Source: Narthecium ossifragum (taxonomy: Eukaryota; Streptophyta; Magnoliopsida; Dioscoreales; Nartheciaceae). Taken from it: 64,000 nt of DNA. Every line of letters begins with the position of its first letter. The first letter of the stretch is position 1. The stretch is from positions 23,465,717 to 23,529,716 of the forward strand of contig OY986966.1 of NCBI GenBank assembly GCA_963920575.1. The letters are read 5' to 3'. Positions 34,101 through 45,203 of the stretch are shown piece by piece. Below the pieces are notes generated by a model, which ran no database searches, was not told the origin of the DNA, and worked only from the letters and a program-made list of their open reading frames with translations. A program made the translations under genes and the position numbers.

Positions 34101-36216
34101 GGGCACATTTGTTTCATTGAAATGAATTGGAATGTAATGCTAGAATGGGATTGCATTTTTTCTGTTTGTTTGCTGCTGGAATGAATGCAGAATTCTATAG
34201 AATCTGGCATTTTTGCTGTTTGTTTGGCGTTGGAATGGAAACTGTATCATGTGAATTTGGCATTTTTTTGTGTTTGTTTGGCAATGGAATGGTGATTATG
34301 GTCACCCCAAAATCACAGTGGTGAGATTACCACCCTTTTTTCTCTCTATATGTTTATAATAATTTTATTTAAATATATATATATATTTGTGAAATTACAT
34401 ATATGATCCATTTTTTTGTGTTTTTTTCTTGAGAGGGTGAAAACCTTGCAAAATGGCAAAATTTTGATTCGAATCTTGTGATTTTGTATTTTTTTTATTG
34501 ATAAACAGTTGCATATGGTTATAAATACCAAAAAATTTAAGACCATGTGATTATATGTGTAAGATCATGAAAATTTGAGCAAATTGAGACAAAATGATAC
34601 ACAACTCCTTGGGTATAATATCAAAAACTTTATTTATAGTAGTCAATGATTTCTTACAACAATTACATATAATGCCAAATTGAAATGTTTACATACATGA
34701 ATGAAAAATAAATAATACAACACTTTGTCTTCAATAGTTTTCGATGCTCAGAACAGTGTCATCATCGCCCTTGTGTGGCGGCAATTGGTTGCTGAAAGAA
34801 TTCAACCATCCAAATCACCAAGCCACTACTCCCCCATGCATCAGAATTTTTCATCATTTCCCTATACCATCATTTTAACTGGAAAAATATGTAGGAATAG
34901 GATAACAGCCAGACATGTAGAAAGCAATAGGTTCTACCGTAAAACAATCATTCAAATCACTACCACACTCCAAAATCATATAATAGGCAGCAATTTGCAT
35001 ATAATAGGCAGTAATTAAAAAGATCATTGTTAATGTTTCAACAATAGCGTGTAATAGGCAACAATTTGCAGCAATCCAAGAACATATAATATGTAGGAAA
35101 TTACAGCAATCCAACAGCAATCTAACAAGCTGCAATTTGCATTCAGACAATACATTCAAGCATCCATGATCATGGGGCACAAATAAGCTATATACTAGAA
35201 AACAACATCCTAATCATACTGAAATCAGATAAAATCACACTAGAAGACCTCATGCTAGAAGACCTCAACTGAAAACTAGATCAACATGTCATACTAGAAT
35301 ACCTCAACTGAAAACTAGAGCAAACATATCAAAGACCTCAACTGAAATCATACTAGAAGACCTCTCCTGAAATCATACTAGAAGACATCAACTGAAAACC
35401 ATTCGAAATCTGGGAAAACAATTCGAAACTAGAGCAAACATATCAGATCATACGATGTAGATCCGAGATCTACCAAGAGAAGAAAGGGGATTAGTTGCAG
35501 GAATACAAAGTGGAAAACCCAAATCTCCAAAACCATTCAAAATCTGGGAAACAAATGAAGAAAAAAGATAACGAAGCAACATAATAGGGGATCAAGTCAT
35601 ACGATGTAGATCCAAGAGCTACCAAGAGAAGAAAGGGGATTAGTCGCAGGAATACGAAGTGGAAAACCCAAATCTCCAAAACCATTCGAAATCTGGGGAA
35701 AAAATGAAGAAAAAAGAGAACGAAGCTACATAATTAAGGGATTAGGTCATAGGATGTGTAGATCCGAGGTCTACCAAGAGAAGAAAGGGGATCAGGGAAA
35801 GAGGAGAAAGGGGATCCGAGGTCACCTTCAGGAATGGGACGCCGACGGAAGGAGCTCCAGTCACCTCTTCAAAAACCGTTGGGGTTGCGCTAAAGCGGGG
35901 AGATGAGATGGGACGCCGGCGACCGGAGAGGAGAGGCTCAAGGGATGAAAACCCTAGATCGTGAGAGAGAAGTGTCGCGAGAGAGTGACCGGACGCAAAT
36001 GCGATGGAAAAGCTTTTAACGCGTGGAATGGAAAGCCATTCCAAAACCGACTGGAAATCGATTCTGGCCCGAAATGGGCCGGAAATTTTGGCTGGAAAAC
36101 AACCAAATTGGAATGGGCATTGGAATGGAATCCAACCCATTCCAGCAAAACAAACGGCTGGAAACCGATTCCATTCCAACCATTCCAGGCTGGTTTCCAG
36201 CCAAACAAATGTGCCC
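34101..36216. mobile_element. PIF/Harbinger-like non-autonomous element, 2.1 kb
   Basis: Perfect 14-bp terminal inverted repeats GGGCACATTTGTTT (34101-34114 and 36203-36216 inverted) are flanked by TTA on both sides (34098-34100 and 36217-36219). The subterminal regions are rich in GGAATGGAATG-type phrases in opposite orientations. No transposase was recognised; open frames at 35742-36334 follow these phrases. A 149-bp tandem repeat sits inside (35454-35800). Confidence 0.7.
35454..35800. repeat. 149-bp tandem repeat, about 2.3 copies
   Basis: Copies start at 35454, 35603 and 35753 with GATGTAGATCC or GATGTGTAGATCC, followed by CTACCAAGAGAAGAAAGGGG. The first two units are nearly identical across about 149 bp; the third is truncated near 35800. 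Confidence 0.85.
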
Positions 36217-36442
36217 TTACTACATAGGCCTATTTGGCCGTGGAGTGAAGAGAGAAGGTGAGTTATATGAAAGGCTCACTTTCCTGTATATAAGTCACTC
36301 TCGGTCGCAATGGATATCGATTTTTAGTGTTTGATTGTGTTAGCAAAGTAAATGCTATAAAAGTAGGTCTCAATACTTGGCTATTAGTTCCTTACTGTGA
36401 CATTTAGGAGTGCATATTCTCTGAATTTAAAATGTTATTTTG

Positions 36443-36870
36443 TTGGGGATAAACACCCTACTAGCGATGACAATCACAAAGGAAACACATAAGAAGAACA
36501 CGAAAGAGAAAGCTGACACATAAATACAAGATTTACATGGTACGGTAAGATTGTCTACATCCACAAGGGGAGAGAGATCGTTTTCTTTCATTATGAAAAT
36601 AGGAGGTTAGAATCTCTCAATCTCACATCCGCTTCAATGTCTTATCCTAAATCCTAACCTTAGGTTACATGAGTATTTATACTCATCTAGACATAATCTA
36701 ATTCGTGTCGGGTTTAAAGACAAAATAAGCTGGATCCGTCAAAAACAGTTCCCAATGCATAACCTAATTCAAGTCATGTCGGTGTTGTACAACTCTGCGT
36801 AGTGTATCATAATCGAGCCGGCGACAGAATCCAATGCACAGCACATTCTGTGATGTTGGGCTTCCAAAGA
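36443..36870. repeat. LTR-like fragment
   Basis: It begins TGTTGGGGATAAACACC and includes phrases such as AAGATTTACATGGTACGG, which are common in short plant LTR/TRIM elements. A right end and a partner LTR were not found. Confidence 0.35.
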
Positions 36871-37463
36871 GTAGTTATACTAGCTTGAGATGTTGAATGC
36901 TTGTATGCTTCATATACGTCTTATTTGGAGAAGTGTTTTTTGTTGCATATTCTGCTTCTCTGGAAGCCTCACCAAAAACCTGACTCGGAAGATCAGATTG
37001 CCTGTAAGATTGATATAAGAGATCTTTGCCATATTGAATTGGATTTGTCTCACAACCTTTTTCTTGACAGATACAAGGAATCAACTCCTTCAAGGCATCA
37101 ACAGCTATAGAACTTCCCAAAACCTCTCAGCATTTACCAATCGGGATAGAGATGCCGGATGCATTATTATTGCATTGCAGAACAAATTGCAAAGCAAATA
37201 CAAGGTCGACCAGCCTTAATTGCCGCAACACCACAGAGCTGCAATACTCCATCAACTCTGATACCAGCTGCCATCTTAATACAGCAGTCATAATGCCAGC
37301 TGCCTGTGTTCCTGGCCTTGTTGATCAGGGGATAGGAATAGCTGATGAAGGCAACTGGGTGGTGGTTGTTCTGAGCAGAAATACACCTGTTGGCTGCTTT
37401 GCTAGTCCGTATAATGGGGCATGCAGGCATGGTTCTAAAGGCAGGCTTCCCTTCTAGTATCAC
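36871..37463 (-). other. Unrecognised open frames with a PBS-like motif
   Basis: Two minus-strand open frames (36875-37120, 81 codons; 37167-37463, 98 codons) have reasonably mixed amino-acid composition but no domain I recognise. Between them the minus strand at 37256-37266 reads TGGTATCAGAG, identical to the core of an initiator-Met primer-binding site. The block may therefore be retroelement debris. No firm call. Confidence 0.3.
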
Positions 37464-37712
37464 TTGGCACTATCAATATTATGTTACTATATATTTTCGA
37501 CTTTCACATCATGACAGACTCTGTTCTTTTAATTTTTAGTACTGAAGAATTATACCTGAAAGGTGGTTCATTATCGTCTTTCTTAATTTCGAATGAATGA
37601 AACACATGTAAATTATGTAATTCACCCAATTGTTTAGAGAATTGTTTTAGAGAATTGTTCTGTCTGTACGGTTGCATAGTTGTTTATAGCCCAGCCCAGT
37701 TGCCCCTGTGTA

Positions 37713-38372
37713 CAGTGGCGGATTTACGTAAAAAATATCTTTTTAAACACGTACGTGTCAAAAAAAATCCACAATCTATCTCCCTATCCTTAACTTGACC
37801 CTCATTTCTTTTCTTTTTTTTGAATTTAATGCTATGTTTTTTATAGATAAAAACTTGGATGTCATATTTCATGTTTGGTTAAGGAATTATGCAACTTTTT
37901 AAAATTATTGTGAATTATTTTCCAATAATTATAGAATCATAGACAAGTATGTTATTAAACGAAAGAACACATGGGAGTCTTCTATCACCCCTAACTTTGC
38001 ATAGAGAACTCGTGTCGAACATCATCAAGATTGACTTGCGTAACAGAATGGGTGATGAGTGGATGAATGACAGCTTGGTTGTGTATGTTGAAAAAGAGAT
38101 TTTTAAAATTATTGATGATAAAGTTATTTTACAACGCTTTCAGAATATAAAACCCGTAGGATGTAATTATCACAATTAGTGACGACTTAGTTTGTTTATT
38201 TCTTTTATCATGTATTTTTATTAGTTATTTTTATATCTTGGTATTTTGATATTTTGTGTTAGTGAATGAGCTGATCAAGGTACATTATGTATGTAGGCAT
38301 TCCTCTACCTTTTGAGAAAGGTTTGAAAAATTTTTGAGCTCCCATTTATATAAATTTTTAAATCCACCACTA
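37713..38372 (+). mobile_element. Deleted hAT transposon with perfect 8-bp target duplication
   Basis: The ends CAGTGGCGGATTTA (37713-37726) and the inverse TAGTGGTGGATTTA (38359-38372) are imperfect inverted repeats. The octamer CCTGTGTA flanks both sides exactly (37705-37712 and 38373-38380), the hallmark of hAT insertion. Only the last part of a transposase remains inside, so the 660-bp element is an internally deleted, non-autonomous derivative. Confidence 0.88.
37949..38179 (+). pseudogene. C-terminal remnant of a hAT transposase (zinc finger MYM/TTF-type class)
   Basis: The frame ends in KIDLRNRMGDEWMNDSLVVY, then VEKEIFKIIDDKVILQRFQN and a stop. This pattern (LRNRMGD-WMND, V-EK-IF, I-RFQ) is the extreme C-terminus of plant hAT transposases annotated as TTF-type or MYM-type zinc finger proteins. 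It forms part of the dimerisation region. The DNA-binding and catalytic parts are missing and the upstream sequence is not in a continuous frame. It is useful only for classifying the surrounding element. Confidence 0.75.
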
Positions 38373-38380
38373 CCTGTGTA

Positions 38381-38709
38381 GCTTCGCCCATGGTATCTAC
38401 AAACCAGTACTAAACCACTGCACACAACGACTGGAACACCTCTCTCAAACACTACTACTACGTACATACAGCAGTGGCCTTTTATAATATTGCCAGAAAG
38501 AACTTTCCAGCAAACCAACATATTAATGCACCATTAATCTCATCTACCTGGCTTTGGATACGCCCCCCCCAGCCTATAACCCGGTTCTTGCGTATTTGAT
38601 GATGGTTGCTAAAAACATATATAAGTTATTAGACTAGAAAAGGAGAAAGAGGAAATAGATGAGATGCTTCTGGCCGTGGCCGGGTCATCAGATGATTCAA
38701 ATGCCCAGT

Positions 38710-38713
<4 letters not shown>
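38381..38713. other. Gene-free spacer
   Basis: No gene or structure recognised apart from a short run of C (about 38563-38570). Confidence 0.5.

Positions 38714-38771
<58 letters not shown>
38714..38771. repeat. (TA)n microsatellite
   Basis: An uninterrupted alternation of T and A over about 58 bases. Confidence 0.95.
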
Positions 38772-38773
<2 letters not shown>

Positions 38774-39189
38774 ATTTGCAGTATAGCTCCTTCAGCAGCT
38801 ATAAGAAGTAACGTGTTTAATAATTCTAGTTCTCAGCACCTGTAACTCTTCTTTCTCCGGATGCAATGAATCCGTACCCATGGCCCGCACGTCAACGTCC
38901 AACTCCGATTTGTCTTCCCAACCCACCCACCCACCCTCTACGGCTCTACCTCGCTAGCTTTCTCGACGGCCGCTGCCCAGCTCCGATGAAACATTTACTA
39001 ATGCCATATACATGGGACCCATCAAACAGCAGATACCCTGTGTGTGTGTTGTGGGCCGGGGGGGGGGGGGGGCGCTGCAATAGAAAAAGGCAATTGCAGG
39101 CCCTGCAATAGCTGATCGTGACCGTCGGTTTGAATCTACGGTGGAGATCCAATCTATCATATAGATGGGACCTATGAAAAATTTAATAC

Positions 39190-41805
39190 CCTGAATATTT
39201 TAACGAGGTATTCGTCAAAAGCCCCAAATCTGAGTCCCTTCTTGTCAAACACCCCAAGTTATTTGTCAAAAACTGGATTAATAAGCCCAAAACGTGTATA
39301 AAAAAAAAAGATCAAAACACTTTATTTTTCTTCATTTTTATCCCAACCTTTACTCTCTTCCCTTTCCTCTCTTCTTCGGCCGGCTCACGGCTCAACTCCG
39401 CCGGCTACTCCACTCCAAGCACCCACCCCTCCTTTCGTGACTTCCAATCCCCCATCCCGATAGATTGAACCCCTAGCCTTCCACGACCCCTCCTCTACCA
39501 GCGCCGACGATCGAAAGTTTCTCCTTGACGTCGATCCTATTTCGGCAACTCCTAGCGAGTAGCCATAGCCACAAATGCATTTTAACTGCACTTTTTAACT
39601 GCATAACTGCATTTTAATTGTATTTTTACCTTATCTTATATTATATTATCTTCTTAACTGCATTTTCATCTTTTTAACTCCATTTTTATTTTTTATCCAT
39701 TTTTATCTTTTTAACTTCGTTTTTAAATCCATTTTCATCTTTTCAAATACATTTTTATCTTTTCAAATACATTTTTATCTTTTCAAATTCATTTTTATCC
39801 TTTTAAATGCATTTTTGTCATTCATGCATTTTAATATTTTTAAATGTATTTTCACCTTTTTAAATTCATTTTCATCTTTTTAAACGTATTGTATTCTTTC
39901 AATGAAACATAAAGATGAAAATGAATGGTTTACTGCCATCAACAAAGATGAAAATGAATTAAGGGAAAAGAAAGATGAAAATGAATCAAGAGAATAGAAA
40001 GATGAAAATGACTCAAGGGAATATAAAGATGAAAATAAATGGTTTAATGTAATCAACAAATACGAAAATGACTCTAGGGAACAAAAAGATGAAAATGAAT
40101 GGTTTAATAGAATCAATAAAGATGAAAATGACTCAAGGGAATATAAAGATGAAAATGAATCAATGGAAAAGAAAGATGAAAATGAATCATTTTCTGCATT
40201 CAATAAATATGAAAATGAATTAAGAGAGCATAAAGTTGAAAATGACTCAAGGAAACAAAAATATGAAAATGAATGGTTTAATGTAATCAACAAAGATGAA
40301 AATGAATCAAGTGAACAGAAAGATGAAAATGAATCAAGAGAGCATAAAGATGAAAATGACTCAATGGAGCAAAAAGATGAAAATGAATGGTTTAATGTAT
40401 TCAACAAAGATGAAAATGAATCAATGGAACAGAAAGATGAAAACAAATCGAGGGAGCAGAAAGATGAAAATGAATCGAGGGAGCAGAAAAATGACACTGA
40501 CTCAAGAGAAAAGAAAGATAAAAATGAATGGTTTAATGTAATCAACAAAGATGAAAATAAATCAAGAGAAAATAAAGATGAAAATGAATTTTCATCTTTT
40601 TAAATGCATTTTCATCTTTTTAAATTCATTTTCATCATTTTAAATTCATTTTCATCTTTTTAAATGCATTTTAATCTTTTTAAATGCATTTTAATCTTTT
40701 TAAATGCATTTTAATCTTTTTAAATGCATTTTAATATTTTTAAATGCATTTTCATCTTTTAAACTCCATTTTCATATTTTAACTTTATTTTTATCTTTGT
40801 AACTTCATTTTTCATCTTTTTAACTCCATTTTTATCTTTTTAAATGCATTTTCATCTTTTTAAATGCATTTTCATCTTTTGAAATTCATTTTTATCCTTT
40901 TGAATGCATTTTTATCCTTTTAAATACATTTTTATCTTTCACACATTTTCATCTTTTTAACTCTTCAAATCACAACTTAAATGTCGATTGGTTGTTATTC
41001 TCTATCAAGAGTCTCAAATTAACGAATTCTCTTCTCATATTTTATTTTCATATTTTTCTCACATTTTCATTATTTTTCGCTGTTTTTCCTAAATGTTTTG
41101 GATTTTTTCCTAATTTTTTGATTTTTCCATTGACTTCTCTCTCTTCCTCAGCCGGCTCAATTCGGCTCACCCGCAAGTCAAGTCCCGGCTTGTTTGCCGC
41201 TTAGATCGGCTCACCCCCAAGCCACTCCGGTCATCTTGCCGTCCGCCGTCCTTCCGCCACCAAACCACCCTCAAATCACCCCTAAACTACTCATATCATC
41301 TCTCCCACTCCATACCCAACCTCAACAACCTCTATTGCGCTCCTCTCCGACACTAGCATCAACCCCCAAGAGCCCACCGACGACTACTGTTCGTGACCGC
41401 CTCTCCGATCACATCAACGCCTTCAAACCACCTCTACACTCACCTAAATCTCCCCCCCCCCCCCACCCACCTCCGACCTCCTCCATCCTCGCAGACGCCT
41501 CCTCCGACGCCGATCAACTCCACCCAAAACCACCAAGCCGCCTCCTCCAGATCCGGCCATTTCGGAGTCCTATTCCACAATCGGACCATGTTGACCAACT
41601 CCTGAGACCTCTGAGAACGCAAATACACCGGTCCCTCGCTCCGAGGAGCCTTCCTTGCTAGCGAACAAGCGGATCTAACCGATCAGTCATTTGATAGATC
41701 ATATTGGGGTATTTTTGTCATCTAACATTAACAAATAACTAAAATAATTAACAAATTGGGGTTTCGCCTTAAAAACCAAGCAAACGGGGTTTTTAGCCAA
41801 AACTT
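39190..41805. mobile_element. Nested long-TIR element carrying a minisatellite
   Basis: This segment is absent from the matching right arm of the surrounding element, so it is a later insertion. Its ends are loosely inverted: GTCAAAAGCCCC-type on the left (about 39217) and GGGGTTTTTAGCC on the right (41788). GC-rich blocks near the ends (39360-39560 and 41140-41660) share phrases such as GCCGGCTCA in the same orientation. The long open frame at 41194-41661 is Pro/Ser-rich and shows no domain. Boundaries are approximate. Confidence 0.45.
39590..40965. repeat. Compound inverted minisatellite, about 1.4 kb
   Basis: The left part (39590-39895) and right part (40586-40965) are built of roughly 20-bp units like TTTTTAAATGCATTTTCATC. 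The centre (39905-40585) is made of units in the opposite orientation, about 24 bp, containing AAAGATGAAAATGAATCAAG. The centre is open on the plus strand over most of its length (39900-40603, one TAG near 39997) and would encode repeats such as KDENESREQ. I regard that frame as a by-product of the repeat, not a gene. Confidence 0.85.
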
Positions 41806-41879
41806 TTATTAATGTGGGGCTATCATCAATTGTCTATATTTTAATCCGGGTCCGCTCCTCCTCTGAGTCCTGTCCCTCG

Positions 41880-42011
41880 ATGGCGAACAAGCTTCTTCAA
41901 CGACGGGATCTCGACATCGTCGACAGCTGCGGTGATGGAGTCATCTATGGCGCATGGAGTCCGGAATTCGACGTGGGCAACTACCATCGTTCCCCATCTT
42001 CTTCCCTCTCT
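41880..42011 (+). pseudogene. Short duplicated reading-frame start in the left arm
   Basis: From the ATG at 41880 the frame reads MANKLLQRRDLDIVDSCGDG. The right arm (ATG at 43722, minus strand) reads MANKFLRRWDLDAAVDALYD. A third related segment follows the solo LTR (42820-42900, MVAIKILRCWELDASLHAAM). The family is not recognised. The left copy is interrupted by the solo LTR at 42012. Confidence 0.45.
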
Positions 42012-42792
42012 TGTTGGGGTTCTCTCCTCATGAGACCTCAACAAACGGAGTTGGTTGATCGAAGCAACTAGATACGGCGAAGGCGTCGAGCATCGAAGTG
42101 TCGAAGTCGAATGCGTCGAGCTCGGAGGTGTCGAAGTCAAGGCATCATGGTGTCGAAGTCGAAGGCGTCAAGCTCGGAGGCGTCGAGACGATGAGTCGTC
42201 GAAGTCAAGGCATCAGGGTGTCGAAGTCGAAGGCGTCGAGGTCGAGGCTTCGAGATGTTGAGGCGCAATGATGCCCGAGAGTCAGAAGATGGCAACATGC
42301 AAAGTATGGCAGCCAATTTAGTAAGGTGATTGATTGATGGACAATCAATGATTGGATGAGCATTGATTGCTCTATGGCTGTTGACTCCCTGGAGGTCTTG
42401 ATCGAACGGCTGGCTAACTATGAAGGTGGTTGATCCAATGGCTGAAAAACTCATTGTATAAGTTAAACTATTATATAAGGGTGGGTTACTAGCTAGGGTT
42501 GATGGGTTAGTGATTGTTTTTCATCATCGAGAGAAAAACAGAGAGCTTCTTTGAGGAAGGAAAGAAGTCCTAGAGAGAGAATCTGTCTCTTCTAGAAGAA
42601 CCCTCGTAACTTTTGATTCATAGTAAAATCCTTCTCCTCTGTCCCGTGGTTTTTTCCTCTCAGTCACTTGCTATGAGGTTTTTCCTCGTAAATTTTGTGT
42701 TCCTGATTTTGGTTTGGATTCTTGAGTTTATGTTCTTGTTTGGTCATCAAAGAGGAGTTTGGGTGATCCAATTTATCATCAAATTCCCTACA
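42012..42792 (+). mobile_element. Solo LTR of the same copia family
   Basis: 781 bp running TGTTGGGG...CCCTACA, matching the LTRs at 22378-23039 and 27141-27879 in reverse orientation. Shared points are the CTCATGAGACCTCAACAAAC start, a TATATAAGGGTGGGTTACTAG promoter block near 42472, and the TTTGGTCATC...GAGTTTGGGTGATCCA end. TCTCT flanks both sides (42007-42011 and 42793-42797). The expected internal region is absent, so it arose by recombination between two LTRs. The GTCGAAG-type minisatellite (42080-42255) is longer than in the complete element. Confidence 0.9.
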
Positions 42793-42819
42793 TCTCTCCC
42801 TCTCTCTCCCTCTATCTTA

Positions 42820-43019
42820 TGGTGGCCATTAAGATTCTTCGATGTTGGGAACTCGACGCGTCATTGCACGCCGCGATGGAGTCATCTCCGACGCCAGAAA
42901 TCCCACGGGAACTGGCCGTCGCGAGCTCCGCCGTCACCGCTAGCCACCAATGGGACGGCCGGGCATCGGACTTAAATCATGCCTCCTCCAACGCCGGGAA
43001 TTCCTCCTCGGTACTCTGC
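42820..43019 (+). other. GC-rich coding-like segment
   Basis: The plus-strand frame from about 42820 (MVAIKILRCWELDASLHAAM and on) is GC-rich and runs to about 43010. There a GT follows CCTCCTCG and could be a splice donor. No domain is recognised. It probably belongs to the captured or transposon-encoded frame of the surrounding inverted-arm element. Confidence 0.3.
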
Positions 43020-43659
43020 TTTCTATTTTAATGTTTTGTTTATTGTCTAGTCTTTCCTCCGACGACACCGGCCGGGATTCATGTAAAGGAGAGAGTAACA
43101 GTTAATTAGGTACACCACACTGAATGAAAAAGACTGGAAAATTGTCACAAAACTCAATGTTTGTTTAACCAAGAACAGAGGAAGAATTAAAGAAGAAACG
43201 ATAAAAGAAAGAAAAGAAAAGAAAAGAAACGGAGAGTGTCATCTACTCATCTAGCTACAGTTCCACAACTCTGACTCATATATATATAGTAATCAATTTT
43301 TCAGCAGCTGAACTTTTTTCTTAATCACCACATTTATTTTGGGATGCACATCTTCTTCTGCATCAATGCATCATACATCTGATGTAATTAATATCTGCCA
43401 CTGTCTTCTCCTATAGGATATAACACATCATCAATTTTGTCATCAAAACAATGCTTTATCCTCTTCATGCGCGCATCAAAATAGACCGGTGGAGAGGAGA
43501 ACTAATCCCATCACTGCTAGAGGCGACGTTGTGGAGAGGACTGCGTTAGAGAAGCTTGATCACCACTGTGAGTAGAGAGGCAGGGCCAGAGAAGAAGAAG
43601 GGGGGGCAACAGGGAGGAGCTCATGGAAGGCATAGTGGATTTACGGGGGCGGAGATGAC

Positions 43660-43722
43660 TCCATCGTAGAGGGCATCGACGGCGGCGTCGAGATCCCAGC
43701 GACGAAGAAACTTGTTCGCCAT
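43660..43722 (-). pseudogene. Short duplicated reading-frame start in the right arm
   Basis: The minus-strand frame starts at 43722 with MANKFLRRWDLDAAVDALYD and stays similar to the left-arm copy for about 25 codons. It may be the better-preserved copy. No known family was recognised. Confidence 0.4.
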
Positions 43723-43928
43723 TGGTGAGTGAGAGACAGAGAGACAGAGAGACAGAGAGGAGAAGAAGGGGAGCGATCGCTGGATTAAAATATTTGCGAC
43801 ATTAATTAAAATGCTTCGTGGATCCCATTGATAGATTGGATGTCCACCGCAAAATTCGAACCGACGGCCACGATCAGCTATTGCAGGGCCTGCAATTGCC
43901 CTTTTCTATTGCAGGCCCCCCGAAGCCC

Positions 43929-45003
43929 CTCTCTTCCTCTTGCTCCTATTTTAATGGCAGCTAGCTGTCGTAATTTTGCAGCCTAAGAAACCACTTTGTG
44001 GTTTTATGCTTAGCTTTAGGGACGTTGGATGATGCAATATTGCACTAAAGTTTTGACTATAAAAGTGTTTCAGGCTTTGAAATTCTTCTCTCTTTTGAAT
44101 GGAATTTAGACTAGCAAAACAAACGTCTTCCCGTCAGTGATCAAAAGATCATATCAGGGTTCCTCATTATGGAAAGAATCAAGGCAAAACAAAGAGAAGT
44201 ATAACTACAAAAGCATATCTTTCGACGTTAAACGAGTACTGTACGTATATAGATCATGCTGTTTGTATCTTCCTCTTTACCTTGCAGTCTTGCACTGTCA
44301 TGTGATGCAGGCCTAAATTGATGGGTTGTTGTCATGGAAGCGATGAGGTGGGACAAGGAGAGCGAGGAAGAGGAGCAGCAGGAAGATGCCCAGAGGGATC
44401 AAGAGAAGCCAAGGTGGGGGTGGTGGCAAAGGAGGCAGCATCAGGCGGCAGCAGCAGGAGCGAAGCCCGTCAGCAACGCCAGCAGCAGCAAGGCTTCTGC
44501 ACTGAAGTAGCCAGCCATCCCCCTCCTCAAAGAGCGAAGCGAGAGGCAACACCAGCAGCAGCTTGCAAGGAAGTTTCGATCAAATAAGGGGGGAAAAAGG
44601 GAAACCAAAGAGGTTGTATTAATATTTATGTACGACGGTCCTCAGAGATTTGATGAAAGTAAAATAACACAACGGTCCCTAATGTTTCACAAGAAGTGTT
44701 ATATTGTTCATTGCAGTGTGGAGGAGAAGAGAACTTACTCTATACATACATGCAAGCGTGCAAACTGGTTTTGTACTTCGTAGGAATGGCCCGCAGTAAG
44801 TGCCCGCCTCTTATCCGGCAATTTGTTAATTAGGTGTGGGGTTGATATATAATGGCATTTTAGTTGAGGCCTTATATATACTCTATTATATGATATCAAT
44901 TTTTATGAGTCATAATCCGATTCATTTATTTTCACATACGACAGCTGAGTCATAAAAAAGATTAAAAGAGAGGGGGACAAATGATAGCTGAGTCATATGG
45001 AGT
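43929..45003. other. Spacer with one unsupported open frame
   Basis: At 44313-44590 frames are open on both strands. The minus-strand one has a hydrophobic, membrane-like segment (LLLIPLGIFLLLLFLALLV) but no family match by eye. GCA/GCAGCA repetition drives much of it. Not called as a gene. Confidence 0.4.
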
Positions 45004-45203
45004 NNNNNNNNNNNNNNNNNNNNNNNNNNNNNNNNNNNNNNNNNNNNNNNNNNNNNNNNNNNNNNNNNNNNNNNNNNNNNNNNNNNNNNNNNNNNNNNNN
45101 NNNNNNNNNNNNNNNNNNNNNNNNNNNNNNNNNNNNNNNNNNNNNNNNNNNNNNNNNNNNNNNNNNNNNNNNNNNNNNNNNNNNNNNNNNNNNNNNNNNN
45201 NNN
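45004..45203. other. Assembly gap of 200 N
   Basis: Exactly 200 undetermined bases, which suggests a fixed-size placeholder rather than a measured gap. Confidence 1.

Larger units (their letters stand above)
39058..43928. mobile_element. Inverted-arm (MULE-like) element with two later insertions
   Basis: Near 39058-39180 the sequence GGGGG-C-G-CTGCAATAGAAAA...CAATTGCAGGCCCTGCAAT...CTGATCGTG runs on with high similarity to the reverse complement of 43810-43928. This gives inverted ends of about 115 bp that start in G runs. Further in, the left arm (41816-41945) and right arm (about 43660-43790, inverted) match again, including the start of the same reading frame. The left arm is split by an insertion (about 39190-41805) and by a solo LTR (42012-42792). 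Long arms suggest a MULE, but no transposase is seen. Confidence 0.6.

Noticed and set aside
40163..40603. Open frame encoding KDENE-type repeats as a gene
   Set aside because: It is explained by a 24-bp tandem unit (a multiple of three) in a minisatellite; no start context, splice sites or neighbours support a gene.
41194..41661. 155-codon Pro/Ser-rich frame
   Set aside because: Arises from C-rich low-complexity DNA (with a 13-C run at 41452-41464); no domain.
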